A stretch of DNA of 64,000 nt, taken from Lumbricus terrestris. Taxonomy: Eukaryota > Annelida > Clitellata > Crassiclitellata > Lumbricidae. Positions 10,916-23,018 of this stretch are shown here, piece by piece (the stretch's first letter is position 1; each line of letters begins with the position of its first letter). The stretch lies in the NCBI GenBank assembly GCA_949752735.1, contig OX457052.1:18276649-18340648 (forward strand). Reading direction: 5' to 3'. A program made the translations under genes and the position numbers. The notes beneath the pieces are model-generated. The model saw nothing but the letters and a program-made list of their open reading frames with translations. It was not told where the DNA came from and made no database searches.

Positions 10916-12479
10916 TTATATGAATTTCTTGCCTCTTTCTCATGCACATGTGACTTGCCAATCCTTCGCTTGCAGTGCTTTGCCGTGCGCGTTTGTGTAA
11001 CGCGTATACTCTGTAATGTCACTGAGACTGCAAGGGTTGCTTTGTAGACGCTGTTTGATAAGATAGTGCCCATCAGACAGCAGTGGAGATAGGTTCTTGT
11101 TCCACAGATTTTTTATGTTGTGCTGGGTAGGGTTTGTTAACTGTGAGATAACAGCGTGCCCTTTGCTCTCCGTATACGTTGAGCTTTTCTCCCTTTAATG
11201 TTCGAAACTCGTACTGATTACTTTAAAAGCCTGACAAAAAGATGCAAGATTCTAGTCCTGTTCAACTGTGGGTCGATTTTGTTGTTTTGCTGCTTTTATT
11301 ATTATTGTGCAATAATTCCGATGAGTTCAATTAGCGGACTCCTTAATTGTTATTGGCATGCTGATTATATTGTGATTTGAAATAGTTGAATGTGTCTATA
11401 GAAGCCTATGTTATGGTAATTTTTTACAACTCAGGCACACATAGACACACACATGCACGCACACAAATGCACGCACGCGCAAACACACACACAGAGGTGC
11501 TAATATATACGCTTATATCTAATTATTTATGTATGTGCAAGTGTTCCACACATGTAGCAACCAACTGAGGAAATGATAAATTTTCTCCTATTTACCTAGT
11601 CCAATTCTGCCAAGTTTGACAGCTTCTCATTGTTGTGATTAAATTGCAGCTGCTGCTCACTGTGCTCAGTGTCATGATGACGCTAATTATCTGTCCCTGC
11701 GGACCTTGCTAATTTTATTAATAATGCCGTGTTTGTTGGTGGGTGGGTGTGCGGCTGTCCTGGACTTGTACCTGCAGTTAGCCACCTTAGCTTTAGTTGC
11801 GCCGGTATCTTGATGAATACAGATTTCCTTTTAAATATAGGCTACTCATTCTCTAGGTTTTTGTTCTGTTGGTTTGCGCCTATAGTTATTTAGTTTTGTT
11901 GTATTTTGCTGTCAAAGGGAATGGTTCAATTTGAGGGAAATGATAGCTTTTTTCTGTATAGTACGTTGAGACCGTTTCTTTTCTACTATTGTAGTATTAT
12001 AAAGGATATTACTGTTGGTACAAAAACCGAATTTACAGAAGAGTGTTTCTGTGTCTGTGTGTTTTCTGCTCTGCGCCATGCTGCCTCTATATCGGCATAA
12101 TTCTTTTGAAATTTTGACCTGTCTACCTCCGATGTTATTGATCGGGCAATCAGTCAAACCCTGCTTTGATCTCAGAAATCTGTCTTGTAGTAGCATAACC
12201 AGTTTGACCAAAAAATGGTGTATTGCACCCTTGTGGTTGGGCATATCTTCTCCGCTAAGATATGCATGAATCAGGCCGCTGCTGTGTGCTTGAAAGCAGA
12301 GCATTGCTCGTCGCACATTTATTTATTTCTGGTATTTATTTATTTATTTGTGTTGCTGTGCAGTTTGCTTCACGTGACTTAAACATGCTGTTTGCTGCTA
12401 TATTAATATATTTTAATTGCCCTGAATATTATATTCATAGTGTAGTTCCAAGGGCATTTTAACAGAGTACATCAACCAC

Positions 12480-12626
12480 TGTAGTAGTAGTAGTAGTGGT
12501 GGTGGTGGTGGTGGTGGTGGTGGTGGTGGTGGTGGTGGTGGTAGTGGTAGGAGTAGCAGTAGCAGTAGTGGTAGTAGAAGTAGTAGCAGCAGCAGCAGCA
12601 GTAGTAGCAGTAGTAGTCACTGTAGT
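12480..12626. repeat. (GTA)n/(GTG)n microsatellite
   Basis: Compound trinucleotide array of about 145 bp with GTA, GTG and GCA blocks. Confidence 0.95.
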
Positions 12627-13566
12627 AGTAGTTCCCTAAATTTAAAATTAATTTTGACTTAGAAATTATAAATTTGCTGTATTCTGGACAACACCGTCTG
12701 TTAGTCTGTCTTGACAGCAGTACTGTATGTATGAGCTATGTGCTCTTCTCTGTATATATTCTGCAGATATGTTGTAGTCGACAAAAATATCGAGTTTCTT
12801 GGGGTTTTGATTATTGTACCTTGAAACTACCTTCCCTGTATGATATTAGCTTTCCGAGCTAATGAATGGGGACAAAGACTTCGGTTTCCTGTGCTGAATT
12901 GGAAGGCCAGGCCCTGCTGATTAGACTTACAATGTATCGCTTGCACGTTTCTTTCCCGCTTCAGGCGGAGTCTGACAACAGATCCAGGATTCTGACTTTT
13001 GTTTTTATGCGTTAGATTCCTGATCTGTATCAGCGCTCATTGCTTCGCTAGATAGGACTGTATGCAGGCAATTGAGAATACGGTTATGTTTAATCTTTTT
13101 TTAAGCATCTTAACTGAGATCATTGGGTTTTTTGCTGTTCACTTTAATATAAAGGACTGTGCTATAGGCTACGTTGATCTGGTTTATGATAGGTTGAATT
13201 CATATTGGAGAATCAATTTGAATTTAATTGATTTTATTTGAATTTAATCAAGTAGTCGATTGAAAAAGCCTAATAAACAAATGCTTAAGTTGTCTAACCT
13301 GAGCTAAGAAAAAGGTGCAATAAACTAATTTGAATTTAATTGATTTGCAAACAACTGCAATTTAAATCCGATAAGAAGAGTTATCTAATGCCATTTAATA
13401 ACTTCTTATCTGTTTGTGTAGATTTTTCACATTGCACTAGAACATTGATTTATCAGATAACTTAATTAGGTAACTCACATAATGTATTCATAAGGCATGA
13501 CTTATAATTTGCACTTTTTCTTCTTCTAGCCTATGGCTTCAGAGGTATGTTCAAGAAAAACTCGTG

Positions 13567-13620
13567 CCTGTGTGTGTGTGTGTGTATTTGTTTGTTTGTT
13601 TGTTTGTGTGTGTGTGTTTT
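13567..13620. repeat. (GT)n/(GTTT)n tract upstream of the HMG exon
   Basis: Short TGTG and TTTG array ending about 75 bp before the acceptor of the HMG-box exon. It lies in the intron. Confidence 0.85.
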
Positions 13621-13695
13621 AAATTCGCCTACCTTAGTGAGAGTTTTAAGCAATTTGCGTTGCGTTTGTCTGTTCCGTTGTTCCATGTGGTACAG

Positions 13696-13921
13696 CAACA
13701 GACACCGCAGCTACATTGGTCATCATCATCACCACCATCCGCACGAGTTGCCTTTAACGGAATCATCATCATCATCGTCGTCGTCGTCGAGAGCGAAACG
13801 AAACCACATAAAGAAGCCGCTGAACGCGTTCATGATCTTCATGAAAGAGATGAGGCAGACCGTCATCGACGAATGTACTCTCAAAGAATCAGCTGCCATT
13901 AATCAAATTCTCGGCCGCCGC
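13696..13921 (+). CDS. TCF/LEF HMG-box exon 1
   Basis: 226-bp exon from a GGTACAG acceptor to a perfect GTAAGT donor. It begins with a low-complexity part (six His, later nine Ser encoded by TCA then TCG codons). It then gives a basic [15 protein letters not shown] start of the HMG box, continuing through MKEMR, ECTLKES and [10 protein letters not shown]. This is the first half of the TCF/LEF sequence-specific HMG DNA-binding domain, which bends DNA at CTTTGA-type sites and works in the nucleus with beta-catenin or Groucho. QTVID replaces the usual AKVVA before ECTLKES. The exon stops in phase 0 after LGRR, and WHAL starts the next exon. A second acceptor 6 bp downstream (AACAG at 13697-13701) would drop two residues in frame. 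CG from the previous exon plus C here makes Arg. Confidence 0.95.
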
Positions 13922-15404
13922 GTAAGTGTGACTAAATCACGCTCAATCAGCTTTTACTGGAATCAGATATCGCTGGCTCATTATCCTGCATGCACAGCAG
14001 CAACGGCGGCGGTGGATAAATGAAAAGGATTCAGTCTTTAATATATTAAGGTTGTGTAATTAATGCTTGACAAATCTGAATTTGTACTACGATGAGATGG
14101 ATATAGGTATGTAGCCTATTGATGAGGAGAAGTCTATTTTTAGGGAAGGTTTTTTGCAGGCGTGACAAGACCAGAGTAGAAGTCATGAGCTGGATTTCTT
14201 AAAAACCGATGCATAGCAATGCTAAGGTTATGAATTATTATTTTTTGCAGATCTGTTTAAGTGTAAAACGTGTAATTAGGCTGCTATAGGCATCGCACCG
14301 AAAGTATAAAAAAATCAATTTGTGTTTTTTAAACTGTACTTTGCAGAATATCTACGGTAGATTTGCCTCAAGCAGCTCTGTTGGGTGGTGCATGCTGAAT
14401 AATATTTCTGTATATTTTTGGCCTACATAGCTAATTTTTTAGCACAGCACATTTTTGGCGGCTGTCGATCACTTCAATGACTTTTTGCGTTGATTTCTCC
14501 TCCTTTGTTTGTTCTTATTCTTCTTCATCTTCTTGTTTCATCCTCATTTTTTATATACACCGTCTTCCCCCTTGTCTCTTCTTCCTCCTATTCTTACTTT
14601 TGCGGGTAAATAAATGGTAAATCTTTTAGGATTTATGTGGTCTCTGTCTCGATATCTCTTTAGCCATTCTGCTTTTACTGTGAACGCACTTCTGACCGAC
14701 TCCTGGCCGAGAGTAGTTTTAACCATAGATGCGCATTTCTGATTGATCCACGCAAGTCTTTCGGTTCAACGTTAACTGCGTCTTGTTCTTACAGTACTGG
14801 CAATTAAATTGCAAATTCAGTCGGACCACATTTGACCCAGAGGACTCGGATATTTTATTACATCTCCGGATTTACCGGACTTCTTTCCCTGCTCCTCGCT
14901 CGGTACGGCACACACACCACCGCCCGCCGCCGCAGCTCTCACGACAGAACCCGACGAGGAGGCCGCAAGCGCAGACGGTGATATTTATTGTGATCACAGA
15001 GCTTGCACGGTTCTGCGCATTTCTCCCGGGATCCAATGTATCACTTACTTTGTGCGCACTTCAAAGGGCCGTATACCTGCTCCTAGCGTGCCTCTGACAT
15101 CAGACTTCCATCCACGACGGACGCGGTGGTGGCGGTGGTGGCGGCTAACGTAGTGCAGCGACGAAGCTACCTGTTTCATTTTCTGCTCATTAGTTTCCTT
15201 CCTCTCCACCGGTTGATATCTAATAATTTTCATTTTGCGCCGGCGAGTCAGGCACGAGATACGGTTGTGACATGACGCTCGGCTATACTTCAAAGAGCCT
15301 CGCATGCCAGTTGAAACTCTCCAAGACCTACGGATAATTAAGTCGTTTTTGCTCCTGCCGCCGTGGAAAGTGATGGGCATTTTTTTAGGGGTGTGGGAGT
15401 GGAC

Positions 15405-15707
15405 ATGGATGATGATGATGGTGGTGGTGGTGGTGGTGGTGGTGGTGATGATGATGATGGTGGTGATGGTGATGACGACGACGATGATGATGTTGGTGGT
15501 GATGATGGTGGTGGTGGTGGTGATGATGATGATGGTGGTGGCGTGATGGTGATGGCAATGGTGGTGATGGTGATGATGATGGTGGTGATGGTGATGATGA
15601 TGGTGGTGATGATGATGATGATGACGATGATGACGATGATGATGATGACGACGACGATGATGATGATGACGACGACGATGACGACGATGATGATGATGAG
15701 GAGGAGG
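15405..15707. repeat. (GAT/GGT)n/(GAC)n microsatellite
   Basis: About 300 bp of GAT, GGT and GAC trinucleotides. Long His-rich or Asp/Gly-rich frames across it are repeat-driven and not genes. Confidence 0.95.
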
Positions 15708-16086
15708 CTGGGGAGTTGTAGAGATGTGATGGGAACTATGGAATAAAATGCACAAAGACTTTGTCAGCAGACGAACATTTTTCTAATAAATTCATAATGA
15801 AGAAAATTTATTTTATTTATAACAGTGACTTAGATTGGTGTCAGCTGCATAAAAAAATATTTTTCGAAAGAATGTACTGAGCAAAAATCAGTGTTTGCAA
15901 GACTGAACGCTTTGTGAGATGAAAGAGACATTGTAAGAGATACCATCAGATGTAAAGGCATGGCTACTAGAACATTACCTTGAATTTTTTTCTCCGGTAC
16001 TAAAATCAATCATTTTTTCCCGTTTTCAGGTTGCCAGCCATTTGTTGGTGATGGGTACAAATAGATTATCTTCATTTTCTTCAGTT

Positions 16087-16112
16087 ATATAAATAAATAA
16101 ATAAATAAATAA

Positions 16113-16166
<54 letters not shown>
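16087..16166. repeat. (AATA)n(TA)n microsatellite
   Basis: AAAT tetranucleotides changing to about 50 bp of TA. Confidence 0.95.
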
Positions 16167-16169
<3 letters not shown>

Positions 16170-18164
16170 AGTGTGTGTCCATTCCAGTGCTCCTCTTGAT
16201 ATTAATTTAATTTAAGCCTTGTTATGTCTTCATTTATAATATTGTCTGTCTAACAATAGTCTTAGTCTTCCTTTGTTTTCTCTTTTGTTTGGTTGACATT
16301 CTGTCCATGTCACCAAACCATATTTTGTACTTTTTTCTAAACGAAGTTTTCAAACAAATTGTTTGGATACATAAGAACTGTCTTACATCATCGTTTCTAT
16401 TCTTATATTGTTCTGAGATTAATTATATAATAGCACATAAACATGTAAAAGGTTTGAAAGATAACAGTAAAGTCATTATTATTATTAATATTAATATTTT
16501 TATATTCGTTTAATGATAGCAAAAACTGTAGACACACTGCTTTCAGGTAACCTACAAAAAGCAGTTATCAAAGACAATATAATACCTATAGAATGTCTGT
16601 TGGATTTGTCTTAGGATGAGAGCACAAAATGACAGAAATTACAAAAAGAATGATTCTATGTTTTAACATATGAAATCCAAATTTTTACTGGCTCTTCTTA
16701 TTGTATATGCAATCATCAGCAAGGTTATTTATAGTTGTACAAGGATATGATGGGTATGTCAAAACTAATTTAACTATTCTCTTTGGAGTATGATGTTTTT
16801 AAATTAAATTAAAAGTGCACAGGTTTCTATTTTATTTCAATGATTAAGGGTTGTGCTAAAAGTACTTAAGCTGCATTCAAGGTAGTTTACCAGGTGAATT
16901 GAATAACTGGGTTAAGGGTTTATGCATGAGGAAGGCATTCATTTTTCCTTGTTGGTGGTAGGCTAGTTATGAGTGGTTATTCAACCTACATATATATTAT
17001 AATATATTAAAATTATTTCATACTTATACTGATACATATGCATTATTCAGACATTCACGTATATATGGATGTTCATTTACATATACACATAGTTTGTAAA
17101 AAACGTTTTTTTCTGTTTTTTATTCTCTCAAAAAAGTCGGTTTTTTCGTTTTGTTTTTTTTCCATCGTTTTTTATCGTTTTTTATTTTTTCTTTAACTTT
17201 ATTTATTCATTTACTTTCTGTTATTAGTTTCCTTAATTTCAATTTTTTCTTAAATTCCTTATGTTTTCTGCCAACTCTCAAGAATTCAGCTAACTATAAA
17301 GTCATTATTTCATCGTTTAGCATCATCATTTAAGAGATAGCCTGCGTCTAGTAGGTTCCTAATCAATGTTCTCAAGGTTAAAATGCGGTTTTAGATGTAG
17401 CAAAATCAAATTATTTTCCATTTCCGTTTTTTATCGTTTTTTTGTCGTTTTTTATTTTTTTGAAAAAACCGACCTTTTTTACGTTTTTTATTCCGTTTCC
17501 ATCGTTTTTTTTACATCTATGCATATACATATATATTATATACAGTACATCTTTGTGAATATTTATGCATGACATTACACGGAAAGACCACCCACCTTCC
17601 CACCTCTGTATTCTAATGATAAGAAAATGAAATTGCCAACGCGTCATATGCATGGACTGCAGCATGGCTGCTGCCTTTTCATCTTCTCATATGCATTAAC
17701 GCTCCAATTTGTACATGCGCAATTATTTACCCATATGTAATAATATCGGTTGTAATTTTCCTCAGAATTAATTATTCTGCCAATGGTTGTCAGTGTTTGA
17801 AGTATTTCTCTATATCTTGGTCGTGAATTCTTGAATTGGCATATTGAAAAGGAGCTATATAATTCATCTTCAACGCTGCTTTATCGTTGATGTTCTGCCT
17901 AAACTACTTCCAACTAGCGTAATTTGTCAACAGCTCGCTTTTGGTTGCAAATGCTTCTTGCCATTCTATTACCTTATGCTGGGTCTGCTTTTGATCTTTA
18001 AAAAAACCTAAATCAGTTCGCTTTTCTTGATTCCAATTTTGCACAAAATGTTCCTTTATTGATGGAATTCTTAGCAAGTTACTCATAGCTACTCATATAC
18101 AAGTGTTTTCAATTTTTATCATATGTTTTGGTGCAAGATATTATGTTATGTACAGTTGTGACAC

Positions 18165-18354
18165 TGTATGTATGTATGTATGTATGTACATGTATGAATG
18201 TATGTATGTATGTATGTATGTATGTATGCATGTATGTATGTATGTATGTATGTATGTATGTATGTATTATGTATGTATGTATGTATGTATGTATGTATGT
18301 ATGTATGGTTGTATGTATGTATGTATGTATGTATGTATGTATGTATGTATGTAC
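18165..18354. repeat. (TATG)n microsatellite
   Basis: About 190 bp of GTAT units, followed at 18379 by TTAACCCTTTAGCAACG, which resembles one end of a TTAA-inserting element. Confidence 0.95.
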
Positions 18355-18533
18355 CTGGTCACTTTTGAGGTGTCTTTTAACCCTTTAGCAACGAGAGTGT
18401 GCTTAACGTGACACTGAGAAATCAATACAGCTTGTCATTAAAGATTTAGGAACCTGACAGAAGCGTTAATAGTGATTGACTTGTATTGCATGACTTTGTT
18501 CGTTTTCATATCATGAGCTTTATTTATTTTCAG

Positions 18534-18723
18534 TGGCATGCTCTCGAGCGATCTGAGCAGGCGAAGTATTACGACATGGCTCGCAAAGAGAAAGAACTAC
18601 ACATGCAGCTGTACCCAGGTTGGAGCGCCCGTGACAACTACGCGACGCGTACAAAAAAGAAGAAACTAAAGCGTGACCCGCGGTCGGACAATCATAGCGG
18701 GACGAGCTGTGATGAAGAACAGA
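18534..18723 (+). CDS. TCF/LEF HMG-box exon 2 and basic tail
   Basis: Starts after a TTTATTTTCAG acceptor with [19 protein letters not shown], then [16 protein letters not shown]. This completes the HMG box and is nearly invariant in TCF/LEF proteins. KKKKLKR follows, the basic tail that serves as nuclear localisation signal and DNA-bend clamp, then an acidic and Ser-rich stretch ending ...SCDEEQ. I end the exon at the GTAAAC donor (18724). A second in-phase donor, GTAAAA at 18742, would add six residues (SKQTSL). Both leave a single A, which fits the CA at the start of the 21407 exon (ACA, Thr). A SINE lies just 50 bp downstream. Confidence 0.92.
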
Positions 18724-18771
18724 GTAAACAGACATCGCTTAGTAAAACAAGTACTAGAACTGTTTGTAGTT

Positions 18772-19003
18772 TGTTTGTATGTGCACTTGTTTGTATGTGC
18801 ACTTGTTATAGCGCCCCTTCAAGTTCTCTCTACTCAGAGGCGCTCCCGAATGCAGAGCGGACACTGCATCGGAGTTTCACGCCGAAGCGCTGAGCAATTG
18901 TGAGTGAAGGACTTGCCCAAGGTCCTTACGCGGCGAGGTGGATTCGAACCTCGAACCTTCCGGCTTCAAGGCGACGACGCCGCCACTACACCACCGCGCC
19001 CCA
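18772..19003 (-). mobile_element. tRNA-derived SINE, copy 1
   Basis: Read on the minus strand it starts TGGGGCGCGGTGGTGTAGTG (A-box region), has GAGGTTCGAATCC (B box) about 50 bp later, a conserved body (GTCCTTCACTCACAATTGCT, CGGCGTGAAACTCC), and ends GGGGCGCTATAACAAGTG plus an ACATACAAAC tail. It is nearly identical to the copy at 52807-53027. Confidence 0.85.
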
Positions 19004-19009
19004 CGCGTA

Positions 19010-19270
19010 GTATAATATGATTATATATGATTATGTAGTATATGTAGTATAAGTTGTAGTATATGTATATAGTTGTAGTATATGTATATGTAGTATATAT
19101 GATTAGGCTATGTAGTATATGTAGTATATGTATTATGTAGTATAAGTTGTAGTATATGTATATAGTTGTAGTATATGTGTATGTAGTATATGTATATAGT
19201 TGTAGTATATGTATAATATTGTATATGTAGTATATGTAGTATATATGATTATGTAGTATAATATGATTAT
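19010..19270. repeat. TAGTATATG minisatellite
   Basis: Irregular tandem units of TTGTAGTATATGTATATAG over about 260 bp. Confidence 0.85.
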
Positions 19271-20324
19271 TTTATTTTTAATATGATTATCAGATGTAGG
19301 TAGGCTCACTCAAGGCAATTCCTTAAAAGATTGAGCAGGGTCAAGGCCACACAGTTCATATACCGTAAATCCATTTGTAAATTTAGCCAAGGAATTTGCA
19401 AGTAGCCTACTGCACAATATATTTCTGCAGAATTGATTGAAGGTTTTCAGAGACTTGTCTGTTTCTGAAACTTCTGAGCGAAGACAACTTGCCCCTCTCT
19501 TCTTATTTACCCTTCATATTCATTTGGAAAACAATTAATATTTGTGTAAACAATTATGTGAAAAAATTGTCAAATCGTTTGACAATTGGGACTGCTAGTA
19601 GGTATGATGAGAGGCTCTCAGATTTAGAAAGGCTCCGTGGGTCAGATAAATGAGTCTGCTGGCAGTGGGTATAATATTATATCGAAATAACCTGGGCTAT
19701 ATGAATGTCCAGTTACATTTATTTTTATTTCTTTTCTCAACCAAAACAACAAACATGATACAATTATGGCATTGAATAATACATTAACATAATTTGGTGA
19801 AGAAGGGGAGACCCAGAATGGATGGAAAATCCCGCTAATAGGGCCACCCATAATTCATATAAAATATAAAAGAAAAACATGACAGAACATTCAATTGTAG
19901 GAATATAAAGATTAAGAGGGAGAGAGAAAAAAATTATTAAGCAATCGACATTACATTTTAACAAGTATTTTCTCTCTGTTGTTGAGGTTACAGATGATGC
20001 TGTGTATGTTTGTGTATGTATATATATATATTGAGACATTTAATCTATCATTTTACAGTATATTATAACAAAGTGCTGCTCTTTACATCGTTATAGTGTT
20101 GAAAGTACATCTATAGGCGTATTCTGCTTGGATAAATGTAGATATCAGTATTAGCTGGCTTTTTCCCACGTGTTGTGTCTAGAAAATGGATTTACATCCA
20201 CAGGTGTTGGTTGACACCATGCACAAAATTCGGACTTCAACCGGAAGTAAAGTATCATGAACGCTTCTAAAGTTCCCTGTTATTCCCCATTTAAACCAAG
20301 TCCTGTAAAATCATTTATCTATCC

Positions 20325-21124
20325 CAGCGTTTCCCAAAGTGGGTTCCGCGGAACCCAAGGGTTCCGCGGGGCGAGAGCAGGGGTTCCGCGAAAAGTTGTA
20401 AATAATCGAAATTTTTTGAAAATGCACTGAAAGTTTGAAACTACAGTCAATCGACTTTTGGGTTTTGTCCTCGCCCATTAAGTGGCTATCCGAGCGTTCA
20501 CTGCCCATTAGAAATCCAGTTACAATTTATAGACATCGATCACTGCTGAGACGTACGTAGGTCAGAGCTGTAAATCCGAACAGGGACGCAGCCATCTTTG
20601 TTATCGTTATCCCGACCGAAGCTAATCTGAGCATGATTAGGCCTAAACGCGACAGCTTTTAAAAAAAGTACCGCCGAGTCAAATTATCGTACTGCGCAGT
20701 TTTGACAAATAATAATTTTATTAGTTGGTGTAAAAATTTACCAAAATTCATTGACTCTGTCGTAAGCTTGGGTTCTCTTTGTGATTTAAACGATAGGCCT
20801 ACAGCCGAATCCAGCTTTCAAGTGTGAAGCAAATGGTAGAAAAAATGCATAAGAAGAAGAAAAAGGGTTGTTCGTATTCTGGACTTCATGTGCCCTACCC
20901 TCGGTATTGTGATACAGGAGTCGCGATTTTCAAAACAGTTCAACTTAATTTTTCAGATAAGAGCAATAAAATTTCTGCAATAGTGTTTTGGTAGGCCTAT
21001 GTAGCCAATATTAGTATGCTTCCTTGGCGCTATGCATGCTTCAGTTCGTTTAGTGGATGGGGGTTCCGCAAGAAAATATTAGGACACGAAGGGTTCCGTG
21101 GCCCAAAAAGTTTGGGAAACGCTG
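20325..21124. mobile_element. Non-autonomous hAT element, 800 bp
   Basis: Ends CAGCGTTTCCCAAA / TTTGGGAAACGCTG are perfect 14-bp terminal inverted repeats of the classic hAT type. Flanked by a perfect 8-bp target duplication ATCTATCC (20317-20324, 21125-21132). GGTTCCGCGG motifs recur near both ends, a typical subterminal repeat. No transposase frame seen. Confidence 0.93.
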
Positions 21125-21406
21125 ATCTATCCTAATGATTTCAGAATGAAATAAATAAGATGGATTCAATTGTTATGGACATAAACAATTTTAGGTAGCC
21201 TATAATTATATTTCATTTGTTGAACTACTTTTGTACCTGATAGCGGTGCATCTATCAGTTTTGTTGCCAATTAAACGAATATAATAAAAATAATAATAGA
21301 ATGAATATCCGAGTCTGCTTGACAAACGAGGTCAGACTTTTCTAGCCATATTTACGACTTACGAGACTGGAAATGTCATCATGAATTTATTTGTTTGCTG
21401 TTCCAG

Positions 21407-21479
21407 CATCTCCTGATTCTAGACGATACGACGATCAGTACAACAAAGATCCTCCAAGTGATTGGTGTAGTCCATTTTG
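21407..21479 (+). CDS. Candidate TCF/LEF 3' coding exon
   Basis: 73-bp exon between TTTGCTGTTCCAG (strong pyrimidine-rich acceptor) and GTGAGC (donor). With the A carried from 18723 it reads T-SPDSRRYDDQYNK...DWCSPF and leaves TG, which joins the G at 23019 to make Trp. No stop occurs in this frame although the flanks are full of them. I do not recognise a family motif. It is not a C-clamp: the CRARFG...WCxPC cysteine pattern is absent apart from a lone WC-x-P. The call rests on splice signals, phase and position. Confidence 0.5.
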
Positions 21480-21663
21480 GTGAGCTACGATTTAAATTCT
21501 GGTATCCGTCAGGTGGCAAAAGTTCTGTCAGATTGATCGTCACGCTATAATTTTCCATGCAGAAGGTTGTGAACAACGAAAAATATTTGCCAGAAACACG
21601 GGGTCAGAATTTCGTATTAGAAAGCACTGGAGACTGAACGCTCTGAAAACATTAAAGACTGAG

Positions 21664-21860
21664 CAGGGCTTTTTTTAACGAGCAGTTGTACACAAAATGT
21701 GCAGTTCTAAATGGACATGTGCAGTTGTAGAAGCACTTCTGTGCAGTTAAAACTAGTTGAAAAAGGCCATTTTCCTCCGATTGGGAGTAATTTACCATGG
21801 AGGATGGGAAAGGAAAGAAGGGATTGTGCAGTTCTAAAAATTCCTTAAAAACAAGCCATG
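21664..21860. mobile_element. hAT MITE (GCAGTTGTACACAAAA family), copy 1
   Basis: Begins CAGGGCTTTTTTTAACG and ends TTAAAAACAAGCCATG. Flanking 8-mers are AGACTGAG and AGCCTGAG (7/8). The interior matches 40230-40418 closely, including ACCATGGAGGATGGGAAAG. Confidence 0.82.
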
Positions 21861-22394
21861 AGCCTGAGTGCTGTGATAGCATAATGTACAAGAGGGAAGA
21901 TGCATGAGGATTACTTTAGGTGAAAATGCAGCATTGGAAAATGCAGAATTGGAGTTGCCAATCGCCCCGCAGTCGCTCCGCTCCATAGGAAATTTCCACT
22001 CCATAGGAAATTCCCACTCCATAGGAAAGTCCCACCTCTTTACTGAATTCCTACCATTCTATCCTCCACCTTCCAAGCTTTCTTATCGTCAATGAAACCT
22101 CCTTAGATGTTCATCCGAATGAAATTCAGTCGTCCATTAACAATTCGTGCTACTTCACTGCATGTATCTCGTGAATCGTTCACAAAGTCACTTAAGTCGC
22201 ACTTGTTTTGAACTGTAGTGCAACCACGTTAAGCACGTTCGTGAGGTTATATAGGGTGCTATATAAATGTCCATATACATATATATATTATATATACATA
22301 TATATTATATACAAGGTCACTAGGGAACTTCAGCAATATTTGCGAAATTTCTTTCTGCTGATATCTTGCCTCTCCCTGACCTTACAAGCAACCC

Positions 22395-22520
22395 AACTCC
22401 AATCTTCAACCATTATTATTTTCTGGACGCCTCTGTGAATCGGCACAGCACCCGTGAATAAGTTGGTGTCCTGTGCTTATCTTTGGATTAACACTCTGAA
22501 AATTTTGAGTGGATGATTAC
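22395..22520 (+). repeat. Dispersed repeat tail
   Basis: CCGTGAATAAGTTGGTGTCC followed by ...TTTTGAGTGGATGATTACA. The same module, diverged, is at about 55390-55480 (GTGAATAAGCTGGTACCCCG). Confidence 0.45.
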
Positions 22521-23018
22521 AACAGTTGCAGCATTTAAAATGACTCTACTGATTTACAGTGCCTTACTCCAATCACTTGAACATTCAATATCATTGCAAT
22601 CAAATTACAAGACATTCCTTATTAATTGTTATTCACACATGAACATCATTGCTTTTTAGCACAATTTTTCTTCAGGCTAAACCATGCGATAGCAATGCAT
22701 AATTTAATAGTCTACTGTTTTTCCTCATATTGTTATTAACACTACAATTGCTGAACTGTTAACAGATTTTCAACCTGAGTAAATGACAAAAACTCAATAG
22801 TTATTCACCAGATGGCGAACCTAGTTATTCACCAGATGGCGAGCTGCTAGAACTGTGTGATCTGCCAATATGGCATTGCACTTGAGCTATGATTGATTGT
22901 TTGATAGCACAGTGATAATAATTTGATTGTACAGCTCTGATCATTTGATGGCATTTGATTGATTCCGATAATGGCTTCGGTGTCATTTTCATAAAGCTTG
23001 TGTGTATTCTGAAACTAG

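Larger units (their letters stand above)
13922..18533 (+). other. TCF/LEF intron within the HMG box (4.6 kb)
   Basis: GT-AG phase-0 intron interrupting the HMG box between LGRR and WHAL. It contains a (GAT/GGT)n array, an (AATA)n(TA)n array and a (TATG)n array. 14040-15400 holds C-rich and pyrimidine-rich patches without a supportable exon. 15750-16080 and 16170-18100 are AT-rich unique sequence, with repeated CGTTTTTTATCGTTTTTT-like stretches at 17105-17190 and 17425-17515. Confidence 0.9.
18724..21406 (+). other. TCF/LEF intron (2.7 kb)
   Basis: Inferred GT-AG phase-1 intron holding a minus-strand SINE, a TAGTATATG minisatellite and an 800-bp hAT element. 19280-20310 has no recognisable gene. 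Confidence 0.5.
21480..23018 (+). other. Candidate TCF/LEF intron (1.5 kb)
   Basis: Contains a 197-bp hAT MITE (21664-21860), a triplicated CCATAGGAAATTCC-type motif at 21983-22030 and a SINE-like tail at 22395-22520. Otherwise unremarkable AT-rich sequence. Confidence 0.4.

Noticed and set aside
18772..19003. tRNA gene
   Set aside because: A- and B-box-like motifs belong to the SINE head. The sequence does not fold as a cloverleaf with an acceptor stem that I can see, and the same module recurs in six SINE copies.
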